This document shows positions 27,469 to 36,138 of a stretch of DNA of 64,000 bases, in pieces (position 1 is the first letter of the stretch; each line of letters starts with the position of its first letter). The translations under genes and the position numbers were made by a program. Source of the stretch: Duganella sp. BJB476 (GTDB lineage Bacteria > Pseudomonadota > Gammaproteobacteria > Burkholderiales > Burkholderiaceae_D). The notes beneath the pieces are model-generated. The model saw only the letters and a list, made by a program, of their open reading frames with translations. It searched no databases and had not been told where the DNA came from. The stretch spans positions 1,488,001 through 1,552,000 of the forward strand of contig NZ_QVIO01000001.1 of the NCBI RefSeq assembly GCF_003416895.1. Reading direction: 5' to 3'.

Positions 27469-28137
27469 TGGCCAACGCACCAGGGATTCCTCGTACTTGG
27501 GAGAGGTTGTTTTTGCACGCAGTGACGATCGTCGGCGAGATCGCCAAGCGCGGACGCATGGATCCATTCTGGACCATGGGGGGGAGGCACCGTGCTCATG
27601 CTTCGGTACGGTCACCGTTTCAGCAAGGACATCGACATCTTCGTGCCTGATCCACAGTCGTTGGGTTTCGTCACTCCCCGCTTGAGCGACGTCGCTGAAT
27701 CGATCACAACCGATTACGTGGAAGAGGCCGGCTACGTTAAGCTTTATCTTCCGGAAGGTGAAATCGACTTCGTCGCTACCCCTAACCTGACGGCACCGGG
27801 GTTCGAAATAGAGGTGATCCTGGGACACCAGGTAAGGGTGGAGACCTCCGTGGAAATCATCGCGAAAAAGATGTGGCATCGGGGCGATCGCATCACGGGC
27901 CGCGATATCTTCGACTTTGCCCTGATCGCTGAGCGCGAACCCGAGGTGTTGCTGCCGGCCCGTGAATTCATGACCAGGCATGCGGCAGCGGTATTTAAGC
28001 AGCTCGACGAGCGATACACGCAGCTGAAGCAACAGTTCGATGCGATCGACGCCCTCAATTTCCACCCGACCTTTGACCAAGCCCACCGGACGCTGAAAAG
28101 TTCGCTAACAGCCATGCTCGATACACCCGCCCCGTAA
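27468..28137 (+). pseudogene. AbiEii/AbiGii-type nucleotidyltransferase toxin, frameshifted at poly-G
   Basis: Starting at the ATG that overlaps the antitoxin stop, the frame reads MANAPGIPRTWERLFLHAVT to MDPFWTMGG and then leaves the family sequence. The continuation, TVLMLRYGHRFSKDIDIF and onward to the stop at 28137, is in the next frame. The switch coincides with seven consecutive G at 27578-27584; six would give one frame of 222 residues with the full nucleotidyltransferase signature GGGTVLxLRxxHRxSxDID. The downstream part could still be translated from a GTG at 27592, but it would lack the glycine motif. It is either inactive, slippage-controlled or a base-calling error. Confidence 0.8.
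27578..27584. repeat. Seven-G homopolymer at the toxin frameshift
   Basis: GGGGGGG at the glycine-rich active-site loop of the AbiEii-type toxin gene. One G fewer would join the two frames. Such runs are prone to replication slippage and to sequencing error. Confidence 0.85.
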
Positions 28138-28171
28138 TAACCCGCACAAACTGTCGCACTTTTTCCAGCCG

Positions 28172-29341
28172 TCAGTTAGGTGCGCAAGCCATGCTGGCCT
28201 GATACACCTCGCATCTGTTTTTCCCGCTCCGTTTGACTTCGTACATGGCGCAGTCCGCGTATTTCATCAGTTCCGGCAGATTGTCCGCATGCCTGGGGTA
28301 GAGGCCGATGCCGATGCTCGCGCCCAGCGGGTAGGACCGGCCGTTCACTTCCACCGGCGTCATCATTTGCGCCAGCAGCTTGTTGCCGATTTCCAGCGCC
28401 TGCTCTTCGTTGATCAGCTGCGTCGCGATGACGACGAACTCATCGCCGCCTATCCTGGCGCAGATGTCGGTGCTGCGGGTGTGGCTCTTCAGGCGCGCCG
28501 CGATGATTTTCAATACCTCGTCGCCGACGTCGTGCCCGGCCTTGTCATTGATGGGCTTGAAGTTGTCCAGATCGATATAGAGCATGGCGACAACGTGGTG
28601 CGGCCGGGTTGCCAGCAACAGCGCCTGGTCGAACAAGGTGCTCATGTAGCGCTTGTTGCTCAGCCCCGTCAATGGATCATGGAAGGCGAGGTCGAGCGCC
28701 TGCGCTTCGGCGTCGACCAGGCGTTGCTGGAACAAGGTCAGCACGGCGGTCAGCAGCGAGAAGTATTGGACCAGCACCAGGAAGGTGCCGATCAGGAAGC
28801 TGTCCTTGAACCAGGTCGGATGAAAGTAAATCACGATGGGGGCGCCGAACCAATGGATCGCCAGCAAACCACTGGCCACGGCAGTGATCCGTAGCGGCAA
28901 GCCGCGAACTTCACCGCTCTTGCTCAAAGCCAGCCAGGCCATGTAGGCCAGCAGGCCGGCATTGACGGTTGCGTAGCCCATCGACCGGAACAGGGGATGG
29001 GTGTCGGCGATCAAGGTCACCAGCAGCCAGGTTTCCGCCGCCACCCCGGCGATCCAGAAGCCCCGGATGCGCATGTCCAGGTTCAGGAAGCGCACCATGC
29101 CCGTCAACAGCAATGGCTTTTCCAGGATGTTGAAGACTACGTATGCCGCGGTGGCGATGCGGCGGTCCTCCATCGGCAGCAATAAAAAGAGCACGATGCG
29201 CGCAATCAGCGCACAGGAGATCGACATGGCCCACCAGCCAGAACCCCGGTTCGTTCGCGGAATATTCCCAACCCACAGGAATAGCAGCGCGAACATAAAA
29301 TAGATGGTGCTGCCAATTGTGTGGATGATCGCGTGGGACAT
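28172..29341 (-). CDS. Membrane-bound diguanylate cyclase
   Basis: A 389-residue protein. Roughly residues 1-205 form about six to seven transmembrane helices, followed by a GGDEF domain (residues 215-380) with an intact active site RIGGDEFVVI. Five residues before it is the RSTD inhibitory I-site (RxxD), so product feedback is expected. It makes cyclic di-GMP from two GTP at the inner membrane, with an unknown signal sensed by the membrane part. GGAGAAGG precedes the ATG. There is no operon partner; the neighbouring ferritin-like gene is divergent. Confidence 0.92.
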   Translation of the reverse strand: MSHAIIHTIGSTIYFMFALLFLWVGNIPRTNRGSGWWAMSISCALIARIVLFLLLPMEDRRIATAAYVVFNILEKPLLLTGMVRFLNLDMRIRGFWIAGVAAETWLLVTLIADTHPLFRSMGYATVNAGLLAYMAWLALSKSGEVRGLPLRITAVASGLLAIHWFGAPIVIYFHPTWFKDSFLIGTFLVLVQYFSLLTAVLTLFQQRLVDAEAQALDLAFHDPLTGLSNKRYMSTLFDQALLLATRPHHVVAMLYIDLDNFKPINDKAGHDVGDEVLKIIAARLKSHTRSTDICARIGGDEFVVIATQLINEEQALEIGNKLLAQMMTPVEVNGRSYPLGASIGIGLYPRHADNLPELMKYADCAMYEVKRSGKNRCEVYQASMACAPN

Positions 29342-29488
29342 AGGACCTTCTCCAGTGCAGTCAGTAAATCTTACCTCAGAGAAGATGTCAATTTGAAATC
29401 AAGTTGCCCCAGGGGGCTCAGTGTTGTAGCCGCGCATCACGGCGGGGATTTGTTACACTGCGTCCTTTTTCAAGCTTCAAGGAACGCC

Positions 29489-30295
29489 ATGCCCACCCCA
29501 ACCGAATTGCGCACCTACGCGCTGCATTGCCTGCTAGAGAGCGATCCCGGCGCCAAGGTGGCGGCAGTCGCCGCGATGGCGGCCGCATCGCGCACGGGCG
29601 AGTGCGGGCTGGATCCGGCGGGCGCCATCGTGCCGTCAGGCGACATTCCGGGCCGGCCGGCCAAGCCGGAGCTGGTGCCGCCGCTGTCGGTGGGGCGGCG
29701 TTCCATGGTGACGGTGGAGGGCAGGGCCATGCTGATCCACGCGCTGGCCCACATCGAATTCAACGCCGTCAACCTGGCGCTGGATGCCTTGTGGCGCTTT
29801 CCGGATCTGCCGCAGGAGTACTACATCGACTGGCTGCGCGTGTCCGCCGAAGAGGCGACCCACTTCGCGATGCTGGCCGCCCATTTGCAAGTGCTGGGCT
29901 ATCAGTACGGCGATTTCCCGGCGCACGACAGCCTGTGGGAAATGGTCGGCAAAACCACGGAAGACGTGCTAGCCCGCATGGCGCTGGTGCCGCGCACGCT
30001 CGAAGCGCGCGGCCTGGACGCCATCCCGCCGCTGCGCGCCAAGCTGGCCCAGGCCGGCGACCGCGACGCTGCAGCCATCCTCGACATCATCCTGCGCGAC
30101 GAGGTGGGCCACGTGGAAATCGGCAACCGCTGGTACAACTACCTGTGCCAGCAACGCGGCCTGGAACCACGCGCGACTTACGCCGAACTGGCCATCCGCT
30201 ACAAAGCGCCGACGCCGCGCGGACCGTTCAACCTCGAGGCGCGGCGGCAAGCCGGCTTCACGGATGCGGAACTGCACGCATTGCAAGCTAAGTAA
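29489..30295 (+). CDS. DUF455 ferritin-like protein
   Basis: A 268-residue protein of the COG2833/DUF455 family, all helical and ferritin-like. Candidate di-iron ligands lie in HALAHIEFNAVNLALDALWR, SAEEATHFAML and ILRDEVGHVEIG (ExxH pairs). The family is widespread and uncharacterised; some relatives act in tRNA or radical chemistry, but nothing here decides that. The ATG with AAGGAA upstream is used instead of an open extension of 56 codons that shows no conservation-like sequence. Confidence 0.88.
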   Translation: MPTPTELRTYALHCLLESDPGAKVAAVAAMAAASRTGECGLDPAGAIVPSGDIPGRPAKPELVPPLSVGRRSMVTVEGRAMLIHALAHIEFNAVNLALDALWRFPDLPQEYYIDWLRVSAEEATHFAMLAAHLQVLGYQYGDFPAHDSLWEMVGKTTEDVLARMALVPRTLEARGLDAIPPLRAKLAQAGDRDAAAILDIILRDEVGHVEIGNRWYNYLCQQRGLEPRATYAELAIRYKAPTPRGPFNLEARRQAGFTDAELHALQAK

Positions 30296-30296
30296 T

Positions 30297-30335
30297 CCCC
30301 GGATACACTGGTCGCAAAAATGCAGTGTAACGGGG
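30297..30335. other. Interrupted inverted repeat between the DUF455 and substrate-binding genes
   Basis: Outer arms CCCCG/CGGGG and inner arms ACACTG/CAGTGT form an interrupted stem with a 12-base A-rich loop. It begins one base after the DUF455 stop codon and ends 8 bases before the next start. The right arm contains the G-rich ribosome site of the downstream gene, so the RNA fold could limit its translation or end the upstream transcript. Confidence 0.4.
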
Positions 30336-30343
30336 GACGGCAA

Positions 30344-31123
30344 ATGACGATCGATACACCTGCATTAGAAAAGCGGATCCGGCGCGCCGTTGCGGGGGGC
30401 TGCCTGGTGTGCGCCGCGTCCGCAGTGGCCGGGCCGTTGACATTGCACACGCTGGACTGGGCGCCCTACAGCTGGCGCGACAAGTCCAGCGGCGCCACGA
30501 TCGGCATCGCCGTGGACATCGTGCACGAGCTAATGGCGCGCGCCGATATCACTGTTGCCTCGACCGATATTATTCCCTGGGCGCGCGGCCTGACGCTGAC
30601 CTCCGGCACTGCCGATACCTGCCAGATGATGGTCGGCCGCACCGCCGAGCGCGAGAGGAAATTCCAGTGGATAGGCCCTATCGGCCAAACGAACTGGGCA
30701 CTGTTCGCGCCGCGTGAGGACAAGATCGTGCTCCAGAGCCTGAACGACGCGCAGCCCTACCTGGTCGGAACGATTATCGACGACCTGTCGATTCCTCTGC
30801 TAAAGAGCAAGAATATCCGGGTTGCCGAGGTGGCTTCCGATCGCCTCAATCCGCCCAAGTTGCTGCGGCGCCGGATCGACCTGTGGGCGACCGCTGAACT
30901 GCCGGCTCTGTACATACTGCGCGACCTGGGCATCAAAGACCTGGAGCCGGTATTCCGGATGGCTACCGTGCACATGTACCTGGCCTGCAATAGGAACATG
31001 CCCGACGGTGAAGTCGCCCGCCTCAACGGCGTCGTCAAGGCGATGATCAGCGATAAAAGCATCGACCGTATCTATGCCGGTTATGGTTTTAAATTCGAAG
31101 TCCCCGCCGCCGGCCCGCCCTGA
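30344..31123 (+). CDS. Periplasmic substrate-binding protein (SBP_bac_3-like)
   Basis: A 259-residue protein with a signal peptide (about residues 10-30, ending AVAGP) and a type 2 periplasmic binding fold. LTLHTLDWAPYSWRDKSSG is the typical first strand and ligand loop, followed by GIAVDIVHELMARADI. No ABC permease or ATPase lies nearby. Members of this group bind amino acids or small acids and can also serve as sensors. It converges with the TonB receptor gene downstream, with stops two bases apart. Confidence 0.82.
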   Translation: MTIDTPALEKRIRRAVAGGCLVCAASAVAGPLTLHTLDWAPYSWRDKSSGATIGIAVDIVHELMARADITVASTDIIPWARGLTLTSGTADTCQMMVGRTAERERKFQWIGPIGQTNWALFAPREDKIVLQSLNDAQPYLVGTIIDDLSIPLLKSKNIRVAEVASDRLNPPKLLRRRIDLWATAELPALYILRDLGIKDLEPVFRMATVHMYLACNRNMPDGEVARLNGVVKAMISDKSIDRIYAGYGFKFEVPAAGPP

Positions 31124-31125
31124 TA

Positions 31126-33402
31126 TCAGAAGGCCGCGCCGAGCTTGATGCCTATCGTCCTCGGCCGGTTGACGGCGATGCGCCGCGTGGTCGGCAGGTC
31201 GGCCGAGATCGCCACCGGCAAGCCGGTCTGGCCGATCTTGTCGAGCAGATTGTCAATGAAGAGAACGGCGTTCCAGCGCGGCGCCTTGCCCAAGGGCTGC
31301 CAGCCCAGCTTGACATTCATCTGTGAGAATCCGGCGCGGCGATAGAACGGACTATCACGGTCGTAAAGCGAATTGGCGCCGCCGGTGTAGGTGGCGTCCA
31401 GCCTGCCGAAGGCCGAATAGCGTCCGGCCACCGGCCAGCTGTATTCGGCCGCCGCGCTGCCGGTCCAGCGCGGCACATCGAGCAAGGTGTCGCCCTGTTT
31501 GGCGCCGGTGCCGGGCACGTCGTTGTTGAGCGTGGCGCTGGTGTAGCCCGCCGTCGCCCGCAACGACAGGCGCGACGTGGCCTGGTACGCCGCTTCAAGT
31601 TCGCCGCCCTTGCTGCGCGCCGACCCGAAGTTCGCCGTGATATTGAAGCCGCATTGCAGCACGATCTGCTGCTGCACCTTGCTCCAGTCGATGCTGTAGA
31701 CCGAGCCGTTCAGCGTCAGCCTGCGGTCCAGCCATTGCGTCTTGGCGCCGAACTCGTAGTTCCACAAGCTGTCCGGTGAAAAAGTCAGCAGCGCGCTTTC
31801 GCTCAGGCCCAGCGTGGCCACTTCCTTGGCGCACAGCGCAGCCGGCGCCGGGTTGTTGGGGCCGCCCGGACGGTAGCCTTTGGAGGCGGTCGCATACAAC
31901 AAGGCATCCGGCGCGGCCTGCCACGACAGGTTCAGTTTCGGATTGTAGCCATGGTCGCGCGAGCTGCCGGTAATGGCCGACGGGCCGCCGTTGAACAAGC
32001 CATCGCCTTGCTGCGCGAAGCCCTGGTTGACGCGGAAGGCGCGCACGCCGAGGCGCGCGGTCCACGCCGGCGCCAGCTGGTAGGAACCCTCGGCGAACAA
32101 GGCGGTCTCGCGCACTGTGGCCTGGCGCGCGCCGGTGAAGAAGCTGCCGTAGTCGGTGCCGAATTTGCTGTTGTAGCCGGCCGGCACCGGTATCACCGAA
32201 GCCAGGGGCGCCTCCACATGGTGATAGTAGGCGCCGGCGATCATTTGCAGCGGCCCGCTGAAATCGGACACCATCCGCACTTCCTGCGTGAACTCGCGGT
32301 TGATGTAGTCGCCATGCATGCCGCCGGGGTAGACCGAGCTCTGCGGCACCGGCGAGAAGAAGTAGTACAGCACCTTGGACGCATCCTCGTCGACGGACAC
32401 GCGGCGGTCGTAGTAGGAGGTCGACGACACCAGTTCATAGCGCGCAAAATTCTTGCGCAACGTGAGATTGGACAGCGACGAATTCTGCGCGCTGGGTTCC
32501 GCCACCAGGCGGGTCTGGATCAGCTGCCCCAGGCCGCCCGGCGGCGCATCGATCTGGAACGGCGCGCCGAGCAGCATGTGTTGATAGTAGAACGAGGCAT
32601 TCGCGGTCAGTCCCGCGCCCAGGTTCAGGCGCAGGGCGATGCGCGCGCCCTTGGTCTGCTCGGTGTTGACATTGGCCTGCCGCGCGCCGCCGGGCGCGAT
32701 CGCCAGGATATCGTTGACGGCGACCGGGTAGCGGTCGATATAGCCGTCCTGGTTGCGATACGTGAGGCCGATCCGCAGCGCCGCCGCGCCTTCGCCCAGT
32801 GGCACGTTGACGCTGGCGTTGCCTTCCTCGTTCCAGCCGCCGCCCTCGGTATGCGACAGCACGGCGCTGGCCTTGCCGCCAAACTTGTTCAGGTCGGGTT
32901 GAGTGCTGACGTATTTGATGGTGCCGCCCATCGAACTCGATCCATACAGCGTTCCCTGCGGCCCGCGCAACACCTCGATGCGGGCGATGTCGAAAATGGC
33001 CGGATCGATCAGCCCGCGCAGCGACAACAACGAGGCATTGCTGGAAGCGGCGATCGGCGTATCGTCCAGATAGTAGCCGACCGTGCCGGCAGTGCCCGCC
33101 ACCGAGGAAATGCCGCGGATGATGAGGATGTTCTGGCCCGGTCCCGACGACACCACCGTCAGCCCCGGCGTCTGGCGCGCCAGGTCAGACACGTGCTCGA
33201 CGCCCATCCGTTCCAGCTCGCGCTGTTCCAGCGCGGTCACGCTGAGCGGTACGCTTTGCAACGTTTCTGCGCGCTTCTGCGCCGTCACCACCACCTGCTC
33301 GACTTGCTGGGCCTGCGCCGCAGCGAAGCCGAGACCGCCGCAAACCAGCGCAACCTTGAGCACTGATACGGAAGCTGCGACGGGTGTCGAATCTGGACGC
33401 AT
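31126..33402 (-). CDS. TonB-dependent receptor
   Basis: A 758-residue outer-membrane receptor with a signal peptide (ending AQAQ), a TonB box-like VEQVVVTAQKRAE, a plug domain (IARIEVLRGPQGTLYGSSSM) and a beta barrel ending in Phe. It resembles the FyuA/CirA-like receptors of environmental proteobacteria that take up unidentified nutrients or siderophores. AAGGAG lies seven bases before the ATG. It is flanked by two solitary periplasmic substrate-binding proteins, the upstream one on the same strand. No Fur box is visible before it, so iron control is not indicated. Confidence 0.9.
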   Translation of the reverse strand: MRPDSTPVAASVSVLKVALVCGGLGFAAAQAQQVEQVVVTAQKRAETLQSVPLSVTALEQRELERMGVEHVSDLARQTPGLTVVSSGPGQNILIIRGISSVAGTAGTVGYYLDDTPIAASSNASLLSLRGLIDPAIFDIARIEVLRGPQGTLYGSSSMGGTIKYVSTQPDLNKFGGKASAVLSHTEGGGWNEEGNASVNVPLGEGAAALRIGLTYRNQDGYIDRYPVAVNDILAIAPGGARQANVNTEQTKGARIALRLNLGAGLTANASFYYQHMLLGAPFQIDAPPGGLGQLIQTRLVAEPSAQNSSLSNLTLRKNFARYELVSSTSYYDRRVSVDEDASKVLYYFFSPVPQSSVYPGGMHGDYINREFTQEVRMVSDFSGPLQMIAGAYYHHVEAPLASVIPVPAGYNSKFGTDYGSFFTGARQATVRETALFAEGSYQLAPAWTARLGVRAFRVNQGFAQQGDGLFNGGPSAITGSSRDHGYNPKLNLSWQAAPDALLYATASKGYRPGGPNNPAPAALCAKEVATLGLSESALLTFSPDSLWNYEFGAKTQWLDRRLTLNGSVYSIDWSKVQQQIVLQCGFNITANFGSARSKGGELEAAYQATSRLSLRATAGYTSATLNNDVPGTGAKQGDTLLDVPRWTGSAAAEYSWPVAGRYSAFGRLDATYTGGANSLYDRDSPFYRRAGFSQMNVKLGWQPLGKAPRWNAVLFIDNLLDKIGQTGLPVAISADLPTTRRIAVNRPRTIGIKLGAAF

Positions 33403-33433
33403 GACAGATCTCCTTTAACATTGCAGCGGACGA

Positions 33434-34297
33434 CTAGGGCGGAATGGCCTTCTGCGCCACCGCAGTCAACATGGCCTTGCGGGTTTCGGCCTGCATGCGC
33501 GCCAACTGTCCGCTCTCCTGCAACTGCCGATAACCCTGCTCGAAACGGTCCAGCAGTTCACGCGCGTTCGGCAGGTCGCGCCGCAAGACGAGGTAGGTCT
33601 GCACTGCGGAAATCGGCTTGGGCTGGTAGCTCAGGCGGGCTTGTTCGGCCGGTGTCAGCGAAGTCTGGATCAGCATCTTGCCGGCTTCTTCCTCCATCGG
33701 GAACAGGTCGATGCGGCCCAACAGCAGCTTGCGCATATTGTTCAAATCGCCCGCCGCCTCTTGCACGTGCAGGGTTTGCTTGGCGTGCAGCGCGGAAAAC
33801 TCATCCGAATAATGGTCGCCCAGGGTGGTGCCGATCTGGTATTTGGCCAGGTCGGCCAGCGTGTTCCAGTCCACCTGCATGCCGCGCCGTTGGAAGAACA
33901 CCATGCGAAAGGTGTAGATCGACGTCTCGGAATACAGCAATTTGCGGTCGCGTTCCGGCGTATGGGCCCAACCAAAACCGCCGTCGTACAAGCCCATCAT
34001 CACGCCGGTGATGGCGCGGTTGCTCGATACCCGTTCGAACTTGACGGTCACATTGGCGGCCTTGAACGCCTCGACCACCACGCGCGTGAGCAGGCCGCCG
34101 TAGGGCAGGTCCATGCCGATGAAGGGGGGATAGTCATGCACAGTCAGCGTCACCGAGAGCGGCGCGTCGGCATGGGCGGCTTGGGTAGCCATCACCATTG
34201 GCAACGAGGCAAGCAACAGCGTAAGCAGATACCTGCGGCGCCGGGGAAGGACCGCGGTACCGGAGTCAATTGCACGACACGAGGGACGCATATGCAT
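33434..34297 (-). CDS. Periplasmic substrate-binding protein (transporter-like)
   Basis: A 287-residue protein with a positively charged start and a signal peptide (RRRRYLLTLLLASLPMVMAT, cleaved near AHA-DAP). The mature part is a type 2 binding fold with LTVHDYPPFIGMDLPYGG and VTVKFERVSSNRAITGV. It precedes the TonB receptor gene by 31 bases on the same strand, which suggests cotranscription. Ligand and membrane partner are unknown. Either of two ATG codons two residues apart could be the start; no clear ribosome site precedes them. Confidence 0.8.
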   Translation of the reverse strand: MHMRPSCRAIDSGTAVLPRRRRYLLTLLLASLPMVMATQAAHADAPLSVTLTVHDYPPFIGMDLPYGGLLTRVVVEAFKAANVTVKFERVSSNRAITGVMMGLYDGGFGWAHTPERDRKLLYSETSIYTFRMVFFQRRGMQVDWNTLADLAKYQIGTTLGDHYSDEFSALHAKQTLHVQEAAGDLNNMRKLLLGRIDLFPMEEEAGKMLIQTSLTPAEQARLSYQPKPISAVQTYLVLRRDLPNARELLDRFEQGYRQLQESGQLARMQAETRKAMLTAVAQKAIPP

Positions 34298-34377
34298 AAG
34301 TTGACGCAGGAAAAATGGCCTTTCCTTTATCTTACGACCAACCGCCTGCCGCGAGGAAATTTTTTAGCGCGGCAGCC

Positions 34378-34383
34378 TATAAT
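34378..34383 (+). promoter_or_regulatory. Consensus -10 hexamer before the HELMH protein gene
   Basis: TATAAT matches the -10 consensus perfectly, 30 bases before the start codon at 34414. No good -35 element is visible at standard spacing. Confidence 0.35.
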
Positions 34384-34413
34384 TCGCCCCTTGCAAAAGA
34401 TGGATGTTGTTAG

Positions 34414-35712
34414 ATGAATATACGCCACATTATTAAAAAAACATGCTGCCTGCTGTCATTGATGCTGATCCACCCGGCCTGGGCCGACCATGCGCCGCCC
34501 GCTGTCCTCGCGCCGAACTACCAGCACTACCTGGAGCGCGGCCGGCAGGCGAAACTGTCCGACCAGGAGATCCGGGCCTTGCTGGCGGACTTCGAAAGCG
34601 CGCTGGCGGAGGCCTACGGCACGCTGGGCCGGCAGATCGGCCCGGCGCTCGACAAGGATGCTCCGACCGACAGTGACCGCGAGCTGATCGTGGCCAGTAC
34701 CGGCCAGGCGGGGGAGAAGATCAGTGCCGCCACCCGCACCTTTCTGGCGCCGTTCGGCTTATCCGATGGTGAAATGACCGAGCTCGTTCCGAAATACTGG
34801 TATCTCAGCCGGTTTCGCAAGCTGATGGTGTCGATATTGACGCCGCCCCGGCCGATGGAGATGGTTGACGAGGTCAGCATGTACGAGTCCGTCCCGTTCG
34901 GCTATTTCATGGCGGGCGTGTCGCGGCGCGTGGGCGTCTACATGGGTTCGGCTGCCGACAGCCGCAACGTGGGCAAGGAAATGCGCGTCAATTTCCCTAT
35001 GTTCTATTTCAACAGCAACGGCATCGACCGCGAGTTGCCCATGCGGGAAGACGTGGTGCGCTTCCTTGCCAACCCTTCCATGCGCGACGTGACCGGAAAA
35101 CTGCACGACGCCAAGATCACGGCATTCCGCGAGACCATCTTGCAGTCGTCCAGGCGCTACGACCTCGACGGGGTCACTCCGTATTACCGCACTTACGGCG
35201 AGAACGACCATTGGGATGAGCAGGGCAGGATACTGATCTACGACGCCAACATTCTGCATCGCGCCGTCAGATGGCCGGCCGGCTGGACCAAGGCATATCG
35301 CAACGCGATTGAGATACACGAGCTCATGCACACCCTGCACCACAGGCAGCGCTCCGCGTGCGGTGCCGCGTCGGCCCTCAAGGCGCAGGCGCTGGACGAG
35401 GCGCAAGCCCAGCTGTCCACGCTGGCGCTGCTGGCGACGGAGCGCGATCCCGAGCTCCCTTTGATCTTGTCCTTGAACCTGTCGCTGGTCGGCCGCGCGG
35501 AGCAGGAGCTTGTAGGCGATGGCTTTTACACGCCACTCATCCACAAGATTTTGCGAAGAACCGCTCCGAACGCCGCTCCCGCCGATACGGCCGGTTGGGA
35601 TGGTCCCGCAAAGATAGCCGTGCTGGCGGATGCGACCGCTGAGGACGTCGCGCAACAGGCGCATGCCGCCCTGGTCGAAGTCGCCGAGCGCGAAGCCATT
35701 ATTTGTCCATAG
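34414..35712 (+). CDS. Secreted protein with HExxH motif, putative zinc peptidase
   Basis: I do not recognise a named family. The 432-residue protein has a signal peptide (residues 1-25, SLMLIHPAWA-DH). Around residue 295 it carries EIHELMHTLHH, which contains HELMH, the HExxH zinc-binding pattern. An acidic DEAQAQ about 30-40 residues later could supply a third ligand, as in gluzincins. Before the motif is a long alpha/beta region without clear repeats. It is monocistronic and precedes the siderophore locus, but it lies upstream of the Fur box, so it is probably not part of it. Confidence 0.7.
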   Translation: MNIRHIIKKTCCLLSLMLIHPAWADHAPPAVLAPNYQHYLERGRQAKLSDQEIRALLADFESALAEAYGTLGRQIGPALDKDAPTDSDRELIVASTGQAGEKISAATRTFLAPFGLSDGEMTELVPKYWYLSRFRKLMVSILTPPRPMEMVDEVSMYESVPFGYFMAGVSRRVGVYMGSAADSRNVGKEMRVNFPMFYFNSNGIDRELPMREDVVRFLANPSMRDVTGKLHDAKITAFRETILQSSRRYDLDGVTPYYRTYGENDHWDEQGRILIYDANILHRAVRWPAGWTKAYRNAIEIHELMHTLHHRQRSACGAASALKAQALDEAQAQLSTLALLATERDPELPLILSLNLSLVGRAEQELVGDGFYTPLIHKILRRTAPNAAPADTAGWDGPAKIAVLADATAEDVAQQAHAALVEVAEREAIICP

Positions 35713-35750
35713 TTAGCCGCAATTTGGCAGAACTTATCGCCTGATATCAC

Positions 35751-35772
35751 ATTGCGCCGGCTCCGGCGCAAT
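35751..35772. terminator. Perfect 10-bp hairpin after the HELMH protein gene
   Basis: Arms ATTGCGCCGG and CCGGCGCAAT are exact complements around a two-base centre, 38 bases after the stop codon. No T-tract follows on either side, so it may act with Rho or as an RNA end stabiliser. Confidence 0.45.
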
Positions 35773-35831
35773 TGCATTCCCATCTCCCTTTCCCCAGCAG
35801 TGCCTTTCCAGAATACCCTTGCAAATCTAAA

Positions 35832-35846
35832 TGATAGTCATTATCA
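35832..35846. promoter_or_regulatory. Fur box upstream of the siderophore operon
   Basis: TGATAGTCATTATCA matches the Fur 7-1-7 inverted repeat (TGATAAT-n-ATTATCA) with one mismatch. It lies 80 bases before mbtH and is the only such site I found in the window. It predicts derepression of the operon when iron is scarce. Confidence 0.85.
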
Positions 35847-35925
35847 TCTAGATCGATTGGTTTATTGTTAATTTTGACTGCTTGACACCAGTGGCACGCT
35901 GGCGTCCGGTGGAATAGGAGCGGGC

Positions 35926-36138
35926 ATGCAGCAGGAACGTCTTTACGAGGTGGTCATCAACGCCGAGCGGCAATATTCAGTCTGGCCGGCGCAGCGGCCG
36001 GTACCGGCGGGCTGGCAGGCGACCGGGTTCCGCAACCGGCGGGAGCTCTGCCTGGCACACATCGACACCGTCTGGCAGGAAATGCGCGAACACAGCCTGC
36101 AACTGGCACTGGCCGGCACGGAGGCGCGCCATGGGTAA
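35926..36138 (+). CDS. mbtH: MbtH-like protein
   Basis: A 70-residue protein with the MbtH signature: N-A-E-x-Q-Y-S-V-W-P, P-A-G-W near residue 28, and CLAHIDTVWQEMREHSL. MbtH proteins bind and activate NRPS adenylation domains. The gene overlaps the NRPS gene by 8 bases, and TAGGAG lies upstream of the ATG. It is the first gene after the Fur box and so the head of the siderophore operon. Confidence 0.95.
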   Translation: MQQERLYEVVINAERQYSVWPAQRPVPAGWQATGFRNRRELCLAHIDTVWQEMREHSLQLALAGTEARHG

